Assembly: GCA_017440965.1 (NCBI GenBank)
Contig: JAFSGH010000002.1
Location: 1-64,000, forward strand
Length of the DNA stretch: 64,000 nt
Source: Clostridia bacterium
GTDB taxonomy: Bacteria; Bacillota; Clostridia; Oscillospirales; Acutalibacteraceae
Direction of reading: 5' to 3'
Shown here: in pieces, positions 17,987 through 26,298 of the stretch
Layout of the letters: every line of letters starts with the position of its first letter
How positions within the stretch are numbered: the first letter of the stretch is position 1
The notes under the pieces: model-generated
Seen by the model: only the letters and a program-made list of their open reading frames with translations
Told to the model about the DNA's origin: nothing
Databases searched by the model: none
Program-made: the position numbers and the translations under genes

Positions 17987-18826
17987 TCAGTTCTCCTTAT
18001 TGTTGAATATTTTGATATGTTTTTTTGTATTTTCATACACTCCGTTCACCATTTCGGCTGAAAGAGTGAAATAATCGGGCTTATCGGTCCTATCGCAGTA
18101 CTTCTTTGAATATGCAGAAAGCCCGTCAAAGCCTGCTGTTGCAATATTTATCTTTCTGATGCCGAGAGAAATACACTTACGGAACATCTCTTCCGTGATA
18201 CCCGTACCTCCGTGAAGCACAAGAGGGATATCAATGCGTGAATATATCTGTTCAAGCACATCCAGACGAAGCTCGGGAGAAACGGGATAATTTCCGTGAG
18301 CATTTCCTATTGCCACAGCAAGAGCATCGATCCTTGTTTCATTACAGAAGACCTCAGCCATTTTCGGATCTGTACAGGTAATAATATGCTCCTCGGTATC
18401 ACCCTCATTACCGCCGACAACACCAAGCTCAGACTCTACCGTTGCCCCGTAAAGAGAAGCCTTTTCGACAATACGCCTTGTAAGAGCTATATTTTCATCA
18501 AATGGCTTAAGTGAGCTGTCCAGCATAACAGAGGTAAAGCCGTATTCAAGAGCCTTTGATATACACTCCTCGGTAAGTCCGTGATCAAGATGAACCGCTA
18601 CATCGACCTTTGCGTTTTTGGCGGCAGATACCATCATGGGAGCCATCAATTCAAGAGGAGAATTCATAAGACGCTTTTCGGCGATCTGAATGATCACGGG
18701 GGTGTTCATTTCCTCTGCGGCTTTTATAACGCCCATTATCATTTCCATATTTCCGACACTGAATGCGCCTACGGCACAGTTATTATTCTTTGCTCTTGCA
18801 AGAAGCTTTTTCATAGTGACAAGCAA
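17987..18826 (-). CDS. iolJ: Class II aldolase, 6-phospho-5-dehydro-2-deoxy-gluconate aldolase
   Basis: This 279-residue zinc-dependent class II fructose-bisphosphate aldolase-type protein is placed as IolJ by its position at the head of the iol operon. It would cleave the phosphorylated intermediate to DHAP and malonate semialdehyde. Zinc and active-site motifs include VHLDHG, ESELGVVGG, GNAHGNYP and LHGGTG. GAGG stands eight bases before a TTG at 18826; an in-frame ATG follows at 18814. It could also act on fructose-1,6-bisphosphate. Confidence 0.87.
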   Translation of the reverse strand: MLVTMKKLLARAKNNNCAVGAFSVGNMEMIMGVIKAAEEMNTPVIIQIAEKRLMNSPLELMAPMMVSAAKNAKVDVAVHLDHGLTEECISKALEYGFTSVMLDSSLKPFDENIALTRRIVEKASLYGATVESELGVVGGNEGDTEEHIITCTDPKMAEVFCNETRIDALAVAIGNAHGNYPVSPELRLDVLEQIYSRIDIPLVLHGGTGITEEMFRKCISLGIRKINIATAGFDGLSAYSKKYCDRTDKPDYFTLSAEMVNGVYENTKKHIKIFNNKEN

Positions 18827-18855
18827 TTATATCACCTCACATTAAATCAGATTAA

Positions 18856-18884
18856 ATTATATACTATTATTTTTTCATATTCAA
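18856..18884 (-). promoter_or_regulatory. Promoter of the inositol operon
   Basis: On the minus strand TTGAAT (-35, 18879-18884) and TATAAT (-10, 18856-18861) are 17 bp apart, about 30 bp upstream of iolJ. No clear repressor palindrome was seen around it. Confidence 0.75.
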
Positions 18885-18922
18885 TATTTTGTTTATAATA
18901 TTTTCTCTTTTTAACAAAAAAA

Positions 18923-18948
18923 GAACCGCTGTCAACCGGCAGCGGCTC
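18923..18948 (-). terminator. Terminator of the PAP2 phosphatase gene
   Basis: Arms 18923-18931 and 18940-18948 form a 9-bp stem with one G-U pair; the A-run at 18915-18922 gives a U-tract on the minus strand. It separates this transcript from the inositol operon. Confidence 0.88.
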
Positions 18949-18954
18949 CTGAAA

Positions 18955-19650
18955 TCAGGATTTTATCTTATTTTTGATAATCTCTGCGAGATCAAAGGTA
19001 ACGAATTTATTTCCGAGCTTATTTCCCTCGGCATTTGCTTTATCATAGATGACCTTCATAATGAGGCAGGCAAGAAGTCCTGCAATAAGACCGATGATGA
19101 TTCCGCCTAAGATATCTGAGGGGAAATGCACCATTATATAGTTTCTTGAAGCACCCATAAGCACTGCAAGCACAAGCACTATCCAGCTCTTCTTCTTATT
19201 TGTCATCATAAAGACGGGGATCATAGCTGCAACAGTAGATGTTGTATGGCCTGAGGGGAAGGATTTTTCACTCTCGAGTCCGTGTCCTACAGCAAGCCAC
19301 CAGTCACGGAAGATCTCGCTTGTGACATACGGTCTCGGACGGGCAACGATGGGCTTGATTGTGATATTAGTAAACAGCGCACCGATGATGATGGCAAAAA
19401 GCATACCGAAGCCGACTTTTCTTGTCTTCTTGAAAAGCATAAATATAATACCGAGGAGAATGAAGAGAAGTCCCTCATCTCCGAGATGAGTATATGCTTC
19501 AAAGAAGAAATCAAAGAATCCGCCGAGAGGTCCTGTATGAAGGGTGTTATAAAATTCAAGAATCTTATAATCGAAGGTCTCAAAGGTGGTGTTTATCCAG
19601 GTTGTCAGAGAATTCCACTGTTCCGCAGGAACAAGTACGGGTAAATCCAT
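18955..19650 (-). CDS. PAP2-family membrane phosphatase
   Basis: This 231-residue integral membrane protein has about five membrane segments and the three PAP2 motifs: KPIVARPRP, FPSGHT and SRNYIMVHFPSD. Such enzymes dephosphorylate undecaprenyl pyrophosphate or phosphatidate-type lipids, so a role in carrier-lipid recycling is likely. GGGAGAT precedes the ATG. It lies 103 bp downstream of deoC with no clear terminator between them. Confidence 0.88.
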   Translation of the reverse strand: MDLPVLVPAEQWNSLTTWINTTFETFDYKILEFYNTLHTGPLGGFFDFFFEAYTHLGDEGLLFILLGIIFMLFKKTRKVGFGMLFAIIIGALFTNITIKPIVARPRPYVTSEIFRDWWLAVGHGLESEKSFPSGHTTSTVAAMIPVFMMTNKKKSWIVLVLAVLMGASRNYIMVHFPSDILGGIIIGLIAGLLACLIMKVIYDKANAEGNKLGNKFVTFDLAEIIKNKIKS

Positions 19651-19753
19651 AATTTATCTCCCTTTCCGTTAATTAATATGAGTATACTATCACAATTTCC
19701 GACAAAAATCAATATCAAATATACTTAAGCTTATGCCGGAAGCGCGAAAAATA

Positions 19754-20419
19754 TTAATAGCCGCTTCCCTCTTCATTTTTTATAAGCTTAACGATTCTGC
19801 TTGTACCGAGCCTTGAAGCACCAAGGCAAATGAAATCTTCTGCGTCATCAAGAGAAGAGATACCGCCTGCCGCTTTGATTTTTGTATCTCTGTTTACACT
19901 TTCAGCAAAAAGCTTAATATCTTCCTTTGTTGCTCCTGCCTTTGAAAAGCCTGTTGAGGTCTTTATAAAGTCCGCATCTGAAAGACTTACAGTCTCGCAA
20001 AGCTTTATCTTCTCCTCTTCGTTCAGAAGACAGGTCTCAACAATTACCTTAAGAAGTCTGCCGTCGCAGTGAGCCTTTACTGCATTGATCTCATCAAGAA
20101 CAGCATCGTATTTTTTGTCCTTGACAAAGCCGAGATTTATCACCATATCGATTTCATCCGCTCCGTCAGACACCGCCGTTTTTGCTTCAAAGCACTTGAC
20201 TTCGGTTGTATTATAGCCGTTGGGAAAGCCTATAACGGTGCATATCTTCATTCTGTCACCGACATATTCCTTACATTTTTTCACAAAGCACGGCGCAATA
20301 CAGACAGAGGCACAGCCGTATTTTATCGCATCGTCACAGATCGCAAGCACCTCTTTTTCGGTGGCGGTCTGAGCAAGAAGCGTATGATCGACCTTTGAAA
20401 GAATTTCTTTTATCTCCAA
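19754..20419 (-). CDS. deoC: Deoxyribose-phosphate aldolase
   Basis: This enzyme of about 221 residues cleaves 2-deoxyribose-5-phosphate to acetaldehyde and glyceraldehyde-3-phosphate. The family motifs are clear: KVDHTLL, the proton-relay segment [11 protein letters not shown], the Schiff-base Lys in DFIKTSTGF and KAAGGI. The frame can begin at GTG 20428, but that lies in the AAGGGTGAT ribosome site; the TTG at 20419 has better spacing. It follows the glycerophosphodiesterase gene by 13 bp. No other deoxynucleoside genes are adjacent. Confidence 0.92.
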   Translation of the reverse strand: MEIKEILSKVDHTLLAQTATEKEVLAICDDAIKYGCASVCIAPCFVKKCKEYVGDRMKICTVIGFPNGYNTTEVKCFEAKTAVSDGADEIDMVINLGFVKDKKYDAVLDEINAVKAHCDGRLLKVIVETCLLNEEEKIKLCETVSLSDADFIKTSTGFSKAGATKEDIKLFAESVNRDTKIKAAGGISSLDDAEDFICLGASRLGTSRIVKLIKNEEGSGY

Positions 20420-20432
20420 TTTGATCACCCTT

Positions 20433-21428
20433 TCAGCTTTCGTTCAGAATAGAATAAACTATATCCGGAATATCCGTGGTAATGCTGTCCGTTCCTATAC
20501 TTTCAAGGAAAGAAATTATATCGGGATCATTTACGGTCCAGTACTGCACCGCTACATTGTTTTTATGGGCATAATTTACAAATCTCGGAGTGCAAAGATC
20601 AAGTATCGGCGTGTCATAAGGCACCTGCAGGGCAACGAAGCTGAAAAACTCCTCAGGCAGCTCAATATCGAGAAGTGCGGCAAGATATACAATTACAACC
20701 TCAACTATTCCCGATGAACGCACCATATCAGGATAAGTATCGTTTATATATTTCGTTATCTCACCGTTGAAGGTGCCGACAATTGCTTTATCGAGCAGGC
20801 CCTTCTCCTTAAGAATTTCATACAGGATATCGGTGGCCTTGCGTCCTAAAGCATCACCGTTTTTTATCTCTATTATGTATCTGAAGCCGCCGTTTTCTTC
20901 GAGAAAGCTCAGCACATCCTGAAGACGGGAGGCCTTGAGATTTTCGGGTACGGCATCCCCTTCAATTCCCTTATATGGAGTTTGACCGTCATCGGTAACA
21001 AAGCCCTCACCGAAGTTAAGCTGTCTCAGCTCCTCATAGGTATAATCCTCAGGCCGTGCATTCTCCACTCCGAAAACCTTTCGTGAATTTGTAGTTCTGT
21101 CAAGAGTATCATCGTGCAGTAATATTAACTGCTCATCCTTTGTTATATGAATATCAAATTCAAATATATCCGTATTGAAGGTATCATTTGCAATACAGCC
21201 CTCAAATGCCATCATTGTGTTTTCCGGAAATATACCTGCTCCCGAGCGGTGGGCAGAAACTGTTGTCTCACCAAGCTCAGAAATAAAGGGATTATCCGTT
21301 TCATATTCCTGAGGCACATCATCCCATTTATGAAGCACAAGCAGCAAAAGAGCAATAATAAATATTGCGACAGCTGCAAAAACGGACAGAATTATCTTAA
21401 ATGCGGTTTTCATTTTTTTGTTTTTCAT
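20433..21428 (-). CDS. Membrane-anchored glycerophosphodiester phosphodiesterase
   Basis: This protein of about 331 residues has an N-terminal membrane anchor (residues 8-32) and an extracytoplasmic GDPD TIM barrel. Active-site motifs are [25 protein letters not shown] and [10 protein letters not shown]. It would release glycerol-3-phosphate from lipid or teichoic-acid head groups. AAAGGTG precedes the ATG at 21428; the longer frame from 21467 lacks a ribosome site. It is the first gene of a small operon with deoC. Confidence 0.9.
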   Translation of the reverse strand: MKNKKMKTAFKIILSVFAAVAIFIIALLLLVLHKWDDVPQEYETDNPFISELGETTVSAHRSGAGIFPENTMMAFEGCIANDTFNTDIFEFDIHITKDEQLILLHDDTLDRTTNSRKVFGVENARPEDYTYEELRQLNFGEGFVTDDGQTPYKGIEGDAVPENLKASRLQDVLSFLEENGGFRYIIEIKNGDALGRKATDILYEILKEKGLLDKAIVGTFNGEITKYINDTYPDMVRSSGIVEVVIVYLAALLDIELPEEFFSFVALQVPYDTPILDLCTPRFVNYAHKNNVAVQYWTVNDPDIISFLESIGTDSITTDIPDIVYSILNES

Positions 21429-21457
21429 TATCTCAGCACCTTTCATATAATCGATAT

Positions 21458-21487
21458 AATATACCAAAATAAAGCGGATTGTGTTAA
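21458..21487 (-). promoter_or_regulatory. Probable promoter of the glycerophosphodiesterase-deoC operon
   Basis: TTAACA (-35, 21482-21487) and TATATT (-10, 21458-21463) are 18 bp apart on the minus strand, divergent from the DUF2804 promoter. Confidence 0.5.
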
Positions 21488-21504
21488 CTTATTGTAAATT
21501 TGAT

Positions 21505-21546
21505 GCATACGGTTTTCTTGACAGCCAATACCGTATGCTGTATAAT
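21505..21546 (+). promoter_or_regulatory. Consensus promoter with a flanking inverted repeat (putative operator)
   Basis: The promoter is fully consensus: TTGACA (21518-21523), 17 bp, TATAAT (21541-21546). Two perfect 9-bp arms, GCATACGGT (21505-21513) and ACCGTATGC (21530-21538), enclose the -35 box and reach into the spacer. A strong promoter bracketed in this way is a typical site for a dimeric repressor. Confidence 0.75.
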
Positions 21547-21576
21547 TATTCCAACAATAAAAAAAGGAGAATAAGT

Positions 21577-22635
21577 ATGGATTTCAAAGAATATCTTTCT
21601 TCAAAAAGAAAAGCTGTTCCCACACCCGATAATATAGTTGATGACTTGGGTAATTGTTATTTCGGAACCTTTGATAAGGAATTCCCCGCAATGGATTTTC
21701 TTAAGGTAAACCGTCCTTCAGCATTGCCGAATTTTTTTAATAAATATAAGCTCACTCTCTGGGAAGCTACAGAGATCAATTTTGATAAGGTCATTCTGCT
21801 CACTGCAGTATGTAATATGGGAGTATTCGGAACTGCTCTTACTGTTTTATATGATAAGAGAACAAAAAAATGCACCTCCTGGCAGGAGATGCTTCTTCCC
21901 TCTCAGGCCTGCATTTCCGACACAATAATCAATTCCGCAGAAACGTATTCAAAGGGTAAGAAGGTAAAGGTCCGTTATGTAAACAACTTCCAGAGGGGCG
22001 AGGCTATCGTTTCAGGCTATGCTTCCGATAAGAAGGCGGGCACAATAGATTACAGAGTAAAACTTACAAGAGTTTCAAAGCCCAGTATTGTTAACATTCC
22101 CTTTGATGCCAACAGACCGCTTTATTCACAGAAGGATCTTTTCAGTGTAGAGGGTTATCTTGAAATAAACGGTGAGCGCTTTGTTGCCGATTCCTCTACT
22201 GCCGCAATAATCGATGACCACAGAGGCTATTATCCGAGAAAGGCTCATTATGACTGGGTAACCACAATGGGCAAAAAGGGGATCGACGGAAAAGAGCAGT
22301 ATTTCGGCTTTAATCTCACAAGAAATCAGTCCGTAAATCAGGATGATTATAATGAAAATCTCATATGGTTTGAGGGTGACACCACTCTTCTCACTCCCGT
22401 TGTTTTCAAGCACGAAACACCCTTCTTATGGCACATCAAGGACACCAAGGGCATGGTCGATGTCACATTTGATATCGGCGATGAATTCTTAATGAAGGTC
22501 ACCACGGGACTTATAAACATTGACTATCATATCACCTTCGGTGAGCTTAAGGGCTTTGTCTGCGATCCCGACGGAAATAAATATATTCTCGACAATATGT
22601 CAGGCATCGGTGAGGACAAATCCTTACTGTTCTGA
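21577..22635 (+). CDS. DUF2804 family protein
   Basis: This soluble protein of about 352 residues belongs to the DUF2804 family, whose function is not established. Conserved stretches such as NCYFGTFDKEF near the N-terminus, DDHRGYYPRKAHYDWVTTMG in the middle and FGELKGFV near the end are visible. There is no signal peptide. AAGGAGA lies before the ATG at 21577; the open frame extends upstream to 21481 through the promoter, so the longer start is not real. It is a single-gene transcript. Confidence 0.85.
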   Translation: MDFKEYLSSKRKAVPTPDNIVDDLGNCYFGTFDKEFPAMDFLKVNRPSALPNFFNKYKLTLWEATEINFDKVILLTAVCNMGVFGTALTVLYDKRTKKCTSWQEMLLPSQACISDTIINSAETYSKGKKVKVRYVNNFQRGEAIVSGYASDKKAGTIDYRVKLTRVSKPSIVNIPFDANRPLYSQKDLFSVEGYLEINGERFVADSSTAAIIDDHRGYYPRKAHYDWVTTMGKKGIDGKEQYFGFNLTRNQSVNQDDYNENLIWFEGDTTLLTPVVFKHETPFLWHIKDTKGMVDVTFDIGDEFLMKVTTGLINIDYHITFGELKGFVCDPDGNKYILDNMSGIGEDKSLLF

Positions 22636-22648
22636 TAAAAGCAAATAA

Positions 22649-22693
22649 CTCCTTCTCTCAGGCATTTAAAAAAACCGAGAGAAGGAGCTTTTT
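22649..22693 (+). terminator. Terminator of the DUF2804 gene
   Basis: An 11-bp perfect stem (22649-22659 with 22677-22687) is followed by CTTTTT. The last codons of the small minus-strand ORF run through this hairpin, which may also stop transcription arriving from the other side. Confidence 0.92.
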
Positions 22694-22839
22694 ATTTTAT
22701 AATTTATGCCTGTTGAATTACTTATAAGCTCTGAAACAAGCATAGCTGCCGCAACAATGACATCACTGTCAATACACTTGATAATATCTGTTTCTGTTAC
22801 GGAAATTTTTTCCGGCGGCTTCTCTTCAACAGTCATCAT
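22666..22839 (-). CDS. Small 57-codon ORF coupled to the GH18 gene
   Basis: The frame starts at an ATG overlapping the GH18 stop codon (ATGA arrangement; a second ATG follows at 22836) and encodes 57 residues: an acidic first half (VEEKPPEKISVTETD), a helix-like middle (DVIVAAAMLVSELISNS) and a short basic end. I do not recognise the family. The tight coupling and protein-like composition favour a real gene or the tail of a decayed one, but it has no ribosome site of its own beyond the coding end of GH18 and it finishes inside the convergent terminator. Confidence 0.45.
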   Translation of the reverse strand: MMTVEEKPPEKISVTETDIIKCIDSDVIVAAAMLVSELISNSTGINYKIKSSFSRFF

Positions 22840-23858
22840 CTGCTACTTTTCAATGCCTTATCAACTGATCTGAGCAAGGAATCCTCATGTGTTGAAGGAA
22901 GGTCGCAGTTATAATGCCAAATCATAACCCCGCCGTAACCGCAATTATAAGCAAACGATGTTTTCTTTTCTATAACATCCTGAGTATTAAACCAGAAATC
23001 CTTGCCTGTGGCTTCACAATGATACCATCCGTTTTCATCAATTTTCTCGTAGCATCCGTTATAACCGTACCAATACGCAGACATATCTGTCGGGCGTGAA
23101 TAAAAAGGAAGTCCGATGTTTACTTTTTCGGCAGGTATTCCGTGAAAGCCAACTTTTTTAACAAGCTCTTTCGTTCCTTCAAATGTTGCATGTCTGCCTT
23201 CACTGTCAACAAAGTCATAAACCATTAGTTCAAAAGTATCTATTGCACCTATTGCAGCAGTTGAAAACTTAATATTCCAGTCACTCACTGCAACTCCAAG
23301 AGTATATTCTCCCAGTTTTTTGTCAAGTGAAACCAAAAACTTATTGTAACAGCGCCAAGCCTCTCGGGAAAGAGGATATTCGTAATCAAAATGCACACCG
23401 TCAAAATCATATTCATCAAGCATAGTAATGATATTGTCTTCGAGAACACCGCTTGTGAAAGCTTTGTTATGTTCGTTACTTTGAGCATCCATTTGTTCTT
23501 CCCAAATATCAGAATCGGAATTTCCTCCGGGGCCAAGAAGATTGAGCGTTATGTTTACTTCTCTGTCTCCGATTGCGCCTTTTACATTTGAAAGTGCGGT
23601 TTCGAGTTTTTTCTCATCATAAACGATCTCACCGCTACTGTTAAATGATGCACATTCAAAAAGGATAACATCGGTAATTATATCAAAATCCTCAGAATAA
23701 AGACTGTCAGGTGCTTGAACATAGTCGCCTCTTATATAAGTTGTAACCCTGAAATCGTCGTACTTTTTTGCAGGCTCATAGTCTATGCCAAACCAACCTG
23801 CCATCAGTGTTATAAGTGCAGTAAAAAAAGCAATTACCCTTTCAACAAAAATCTGCAT
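22836..23858 (-). CDS. Glycoside hydrolase family 18-like protein
   Basis: This protein of about 340 residues has an N-terminal hydrophobic segment (residues 5-24, signal or anchor) and a GH18 TIM barrel. The catalytic strand reads DGVHFDYEYP, keeping the essential Glu and preceding Asp but with His where the first inner Asp normally stands. Late barrel motifs LPFYSRP and MIWHYNCD also fit. Candidate substrates are chitin, peptidoglycan or glycan-linked N-acetylglucosamine; cell-wall hydrolysis is also possible. GGAGG fixes the ATG at 23858. Its stop overlaps the small ORF. Confidence 0.82.
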   Translation of the reverse strand: MQIFVERVIAFFTALITLMAGWFGIDYEPAKKYDDFRVTTYIRGDYVQAPDSLYSEDFDIITDVILFECASFNSSGEIVYDEKKLETALSNVKGAIGDREVNITLNLLGPGGNSDSDIWEEQMDAQSNEHNKAFTSGVLEDNIITMLDEYDFDGVHFDYEYPLSREAWRCYNKFLVSLDKKLGEYTLGVAVSDWNIKFSTAAIGAIDTFELMVYDFVDSEGRHATFEGTKELVKKVGFHGIPAEKVNIGLPFYSRPTDMSAYWYGYNGCYEKIDENGWYHCEATGKDFWFNTQDVIEKKTSFAYNCGYGGVMIWHYNCDLPSTHEDSLLRSVDKALKSSR

Positions 23859-23968
23859 TTTACAATTCCTCCATTCATAAAAACCCTTCAAGATAAAAGG
23901 TACAGTAGACAGATATAACATTCAATGTTCGTAACATCAAATATTTCTCAAACTACCTCTCGTTTAAA

Positions 23969-23998
23969 AGAATAACATAATGGTTTAAACTATGTCAA
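23969..23998 (-). promoter_or_regulatory. Probable promoter of the GH18 gene
   Basis: TTGACA (-35, 23993-23998) and TATTCT (-10, 23969-23974) are 18 bp apart on the minus strand. The leader of about 100 nt contains a small palindrome, AACATT-G-AATGTT, which may be an operator. Confidence 0.5.
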
Positions 23999-24017
23999 TA
24001 GAGTATAAATGATCACA

Positions 24018-24180
24018 TTATGTTCCGATATTATTAAATACGATCTTTTTTAACGCCGTGCAACCCTTAAATGCATCGACGGATACAAAGGTAACAGTTT
24101 CCGGAACCGTCACAGCGGTAATTCCGGTACAGTTCCTGAAAAAAGAAGACACTCTGCATAAAGCAAAATGTCTTCCCTCT
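24018..24180 (-). pseudogene. Remnant of a BspA-type leucine-rich-repeat (LRR_5) gene
   Basis: Read on the minus strand, this stretch translates without a start codon into the end of an LRR_5 repeat: FFRNCTGITAVTVPETVT, then AFKGCTALKKIVFNN, then a TAA at 24018-24020. Two repeat signatures (NCTGITAVTVP and GCTALKKIVF) are diagnostic of BspA-like surface proteins. The frame runs back into the end of the ACT-protein gene and meets a stop there, so the 5' part of the LRR gene has been lost. It accounts for half of the 328-bp gap between the GH18 and ACT genes. Confidence 0.7.
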
Positions 24181-24186
24181 TCTGTT

Positions 24187-24612
24187 TTATTTTCTGTAAT
24201 TATCGTGATCGTCGTGCATTGCGATGCCGTTTTTCATAAATACCTCTGTTGCGATATCTATGTCGTCAACGCGAAGCACGGTCCATGCCTTTCCTTCAGC
24301 TTTACCGATAAAGGCATACATATATTCAATACCTACATTTGCATCTGTGAGAAGAGCTAAAAGGTGAGCAAGTCCTCCGGGAGCATCGTCCATGGCGGCA
24401 GCTATGACCTGAGTGCATTTAACCATAACTCCCTCTTCCCTTAATGCCGTGATTGCTTCATCCGGCTTATCGACCACAAGACGGAGTATTCCGTATTCCG
24501 ATGTATCAGCAAGAGAAAGAGCACTGATATCAATATTATTCTTGCGAAGGACCTCAAGAACAGCTGAGAGTCTTCCGACTTTATTTTCTACAAAAACCGA
24601 TAACTGTTTCAT
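24187..24612 (-). CDS. Double ACT-domain protein
   Basis: This 141-residue protein is made of two ACT domains (about residues 1-65 and 70-135), the first starting KQLSVFVENKVGRLSAVLEVL and the second with APGGLAHLLALLTDANVG. ACT domains bind amino acids. It lies 12 bp after the phenylacetate-CoA ligase gene, a widely conserved pair in anaerobes, and shares its T-box leader. A likely role is sensing an aromatic or branched amino acid to adjust the ligase or its pathway. Confidence 0.88.
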   Translation of the reverse strand: MKQLSVFVENKVGRLSAVLEVLRKNNIDISALSLADTSEYGILRLVVDKPDEAITALREEGVMVKCTQVIAAAMDDAPGGLAHLLALLTDANVGIEYMYAFIGKAEGKAWTVLRVDDIDIATEVFMKNGIAMHDDHDNYRK

Positions 24613-24624
24613 TATTATTTCTCC

Positions 24625-25920
24625 TTATAGCTTTCTTTTATCAATTACACGCTTTGCCTTGCCTTCGCTTCTTGCAATTGACTTGGGGTTGACCAGATGA
24701 ACACCTGCACTGATGCCGAGCACATCTCTGAGCTTATCCTTGATAAGCTTTTCTGTCTTTTCAATACTCTTGATATCGTCAGAAAACAATTCCTCGCTCA
24801 TCTCGACATTGATATCAAATGTATCTGTATTATTGACTCTGTCAACTATTATCTGATAGTTAGGTGTAATATCACCGCTGACCTTGAGAAGCACCTCTTC
24901 GATCTGTGACGGGAATACATTGACACCTCTGATAATAAGCATATCATCGGTCCTGCCCTGAGGCTTATTCATTCTTACATGAGTTCTGCCGCACTTACAT
25001 TTCTCATAATTAAGAGAACAGATATCTCTTGTACGGTATCTAATAAGCGGGAAGCCTTCCTTTGTTATGGTAGTAAATACAAGCTCGCCCTTTTCGCCTG
25101 CAGGTAATACCTCAAGTGTATCGGGATCAATAATTTCAGGGATGAACATATCCTCACAGACATGCATACCTGCCTGATATTCACATTCATATGAAACACC
25201 GGGACCCATTATTTCCGAAAGTCCATAAATATCATAAGCTTTCAGCTTTAATTTCTTTTCAATTTCATGGCGCATATCCTCACTCCAGGGCTCTGCACCG
25301 AATATGCCTGCCTTAAGCTTCAGCTGATCCTGAAGCCCTGCTTCCTCAGCAGCCTCGCCTAAATATAAAGCGTATGAAGGAGTACAGCAAAGACAGGTTG
25401 AGCCGAAGTCGACCATTGTCTGAAGCTGATTTGCGGTGTTACCCGATGAAGTAGGAATAACCGTAGCTCCGATCCTTTCAGCACCGCCGTGTGCTCCGAG
25501 ACCGCCTGTAAAAAGTCCGTAGCCGTATGAAACCTGAACGAAATCACGGTTATCAAGTCCTACCGCATACATCATTCTTGCTACACAGTCTGCCCAGTCA
25601 TCAAGATCCTTCTGAGTATATCCAACAACGATCTTTTTGCCCGTTGTTCCGCTGGAGGCGTGAACTCTTGCGATATTTTCAAGAGGCTCTGCGAAAAGTC
25701 CGTAGGGATAATAGTCTCTGAGATCCTGCTTATAAGAAAACGGAAGCTTATGAAGATCCTCGATTCCTCTGATATCCTCGGGTTTAAGTCCCTTCTCGTC
25801 CATTCTTTCCTTAAAAAGAGGGACTCTTTCATACATTCTTTTTACCTGATTTTTAAGTCTTTCGCTCTGAAGAGCCTCAAGCTCCTCACGGGGCATAGTT
25901 TCAATTTTTTCCTGCCACAT
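24625..25920 (-). CDS. paaK: Phenylacetate-CoA ligase (PaaK family)
   Basis: This 431-residue adenylate-forming ligase activates an aryl acetate with ATP and CoA. Motifs include the P-loop HASSGTTGKKIVVGYT, IYGLSEIMGPG, RYRTRD and the C-terminal lid GRTDDMLIIRGVNVFPS. In anaerobes such ligases act on phenylacetate or indoleacetate made from aromatic amino acids by 2-oxoacid oxidoreductases. AGGAGGAAA precedes the ATG. A T-box leader with a UUC specifier indicates expression when charged tRNA-Phe is low, linking the enzyme to phenylalanine supply. No ior/por genes are in the window. Confidence 0.92.
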   Translation of the reverse strand: MWQEKIETMPREELEALQSERLKNQVKRMYERVPLFKERMDEKGLKPEDIRGIEDLHKLPFSYKQDLRDYYPYGLFAEPLENIARVHASSGTTGKKIVVGYTQKDLDDWADCVARMMYAVGLDNRDFVQVSYGYGLFTGGLGAHGGAERIGATVIPTSSGNTANQLQTMVDFGSTCLCCTPSYALYLGEAAEEAGLQDQLKLKAGIFGAEPWSEDMRHEIEKKLKLKAYDIYGLSEIMGPGVSYECEYQAGMHVCEDMFIPEIIDPDTLEVLPAGEKGELVFTTITKEGFPLIRYRTRDICSLNYEKCKCGRTHVRMNKPQGRTDDMLIIRGVNVFPSQIEEVLLKVSGDITPNYQIIVDRVNNTDTFDINVEMSEELFSDDIKSIEKTEKLIKDKLRDVLGISAGVHLVNPKSIARSEGKAKRVIDKRKL

Positions 25921-25965
25921 AAGATTTCCTCCTAATTTTGATAGTCAGACAGAGGACTTTTAAAT

Positions 25966-26222
25966 AAAAAAAACCCTCTGCAAAAAGCAGAGGACGGATA
26001 TACCGTGTTACCACCTCATATTTAAGCCTTCCTCACGGAACAGCTCCTCACGGAGTACAAAAAAATACTCCTGCACTGTAACGGGTGCACCCGTTGAAGC
26101 CTACTGATTTTCAGCCCACAGCTCTCGAAATGAATTCACAAAATGTCCGTTTATGCCTTTCACCTGCCGGCAATTCTCTGAAAACGACCTTTTCCGCTAC
26201 TACTTTCCGGTCATCGCTTTAT
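25966..26222 (-). promoter_or_regulatory. T-box riboswitch, specifier UUC (Phe)
   Basis: The leader shows T-box hallmarks on the minus strand: a Stem I entry GCGATGACCGGAAAGTAG, an AGAGA-type element, a GTGAA-TTC-A specifier loop, a Stem III hairpin (GGAGTA/TACTCC), the T-box GAGGTGGTAACACGG (about 26002-26017) and a terminator (7-bp stem 25975-25981 / 25987-25993 with eight U). The specifier codon is UUC at 26132-26134. The UGGU of the T-box would pair with a tRNA ending ACCA, which fits tRNA-Phe. It controls paaK and the ACT-protein gene. Confidence 0.9.
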
Positions 26223-26228
26223 GATGGA

Positions 26229-26257
26229 ATTTTATCACTCTTTAGACATAATGTCAA
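26229..26257 (-). promoter_or_regulatory. Promoter of the T-box/paaK operon
   Basis: TTGACA (-35, 26252-26257) and TAAAAT (-10, 26229-26234), 17 bp apart on the minus strand, start the leader near 26222. Confidence 0.8.
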
Positions 26258-26298
26258 TCATTTTTTTTGATTTTTTGAATAATATGTATAATATATCG

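Noticed and set aside
17987..18826. Class II aldolase taken as the housekeeping fructose-bisphosphate aldolase
   Set aside because: Its place as first gene of an otherwise complete iol operon favours the inositol-specific role, though dual function remains possible.
24058..24360. Plus-strand open frame of 100 codons in the GH18-ACT gap
   Set aside because: It overlaps the ACT gene on the opposite strand, and the minus strand of the same gap gives recognisable LRR_5 sequence.
25966..26222. Structured leader considered as a tRNA gene or remnant
   Set aside because: It has Stem I, a specifier loop, the T-box sequence and a terminator in the right order, and no cloverleaf with CCA end.
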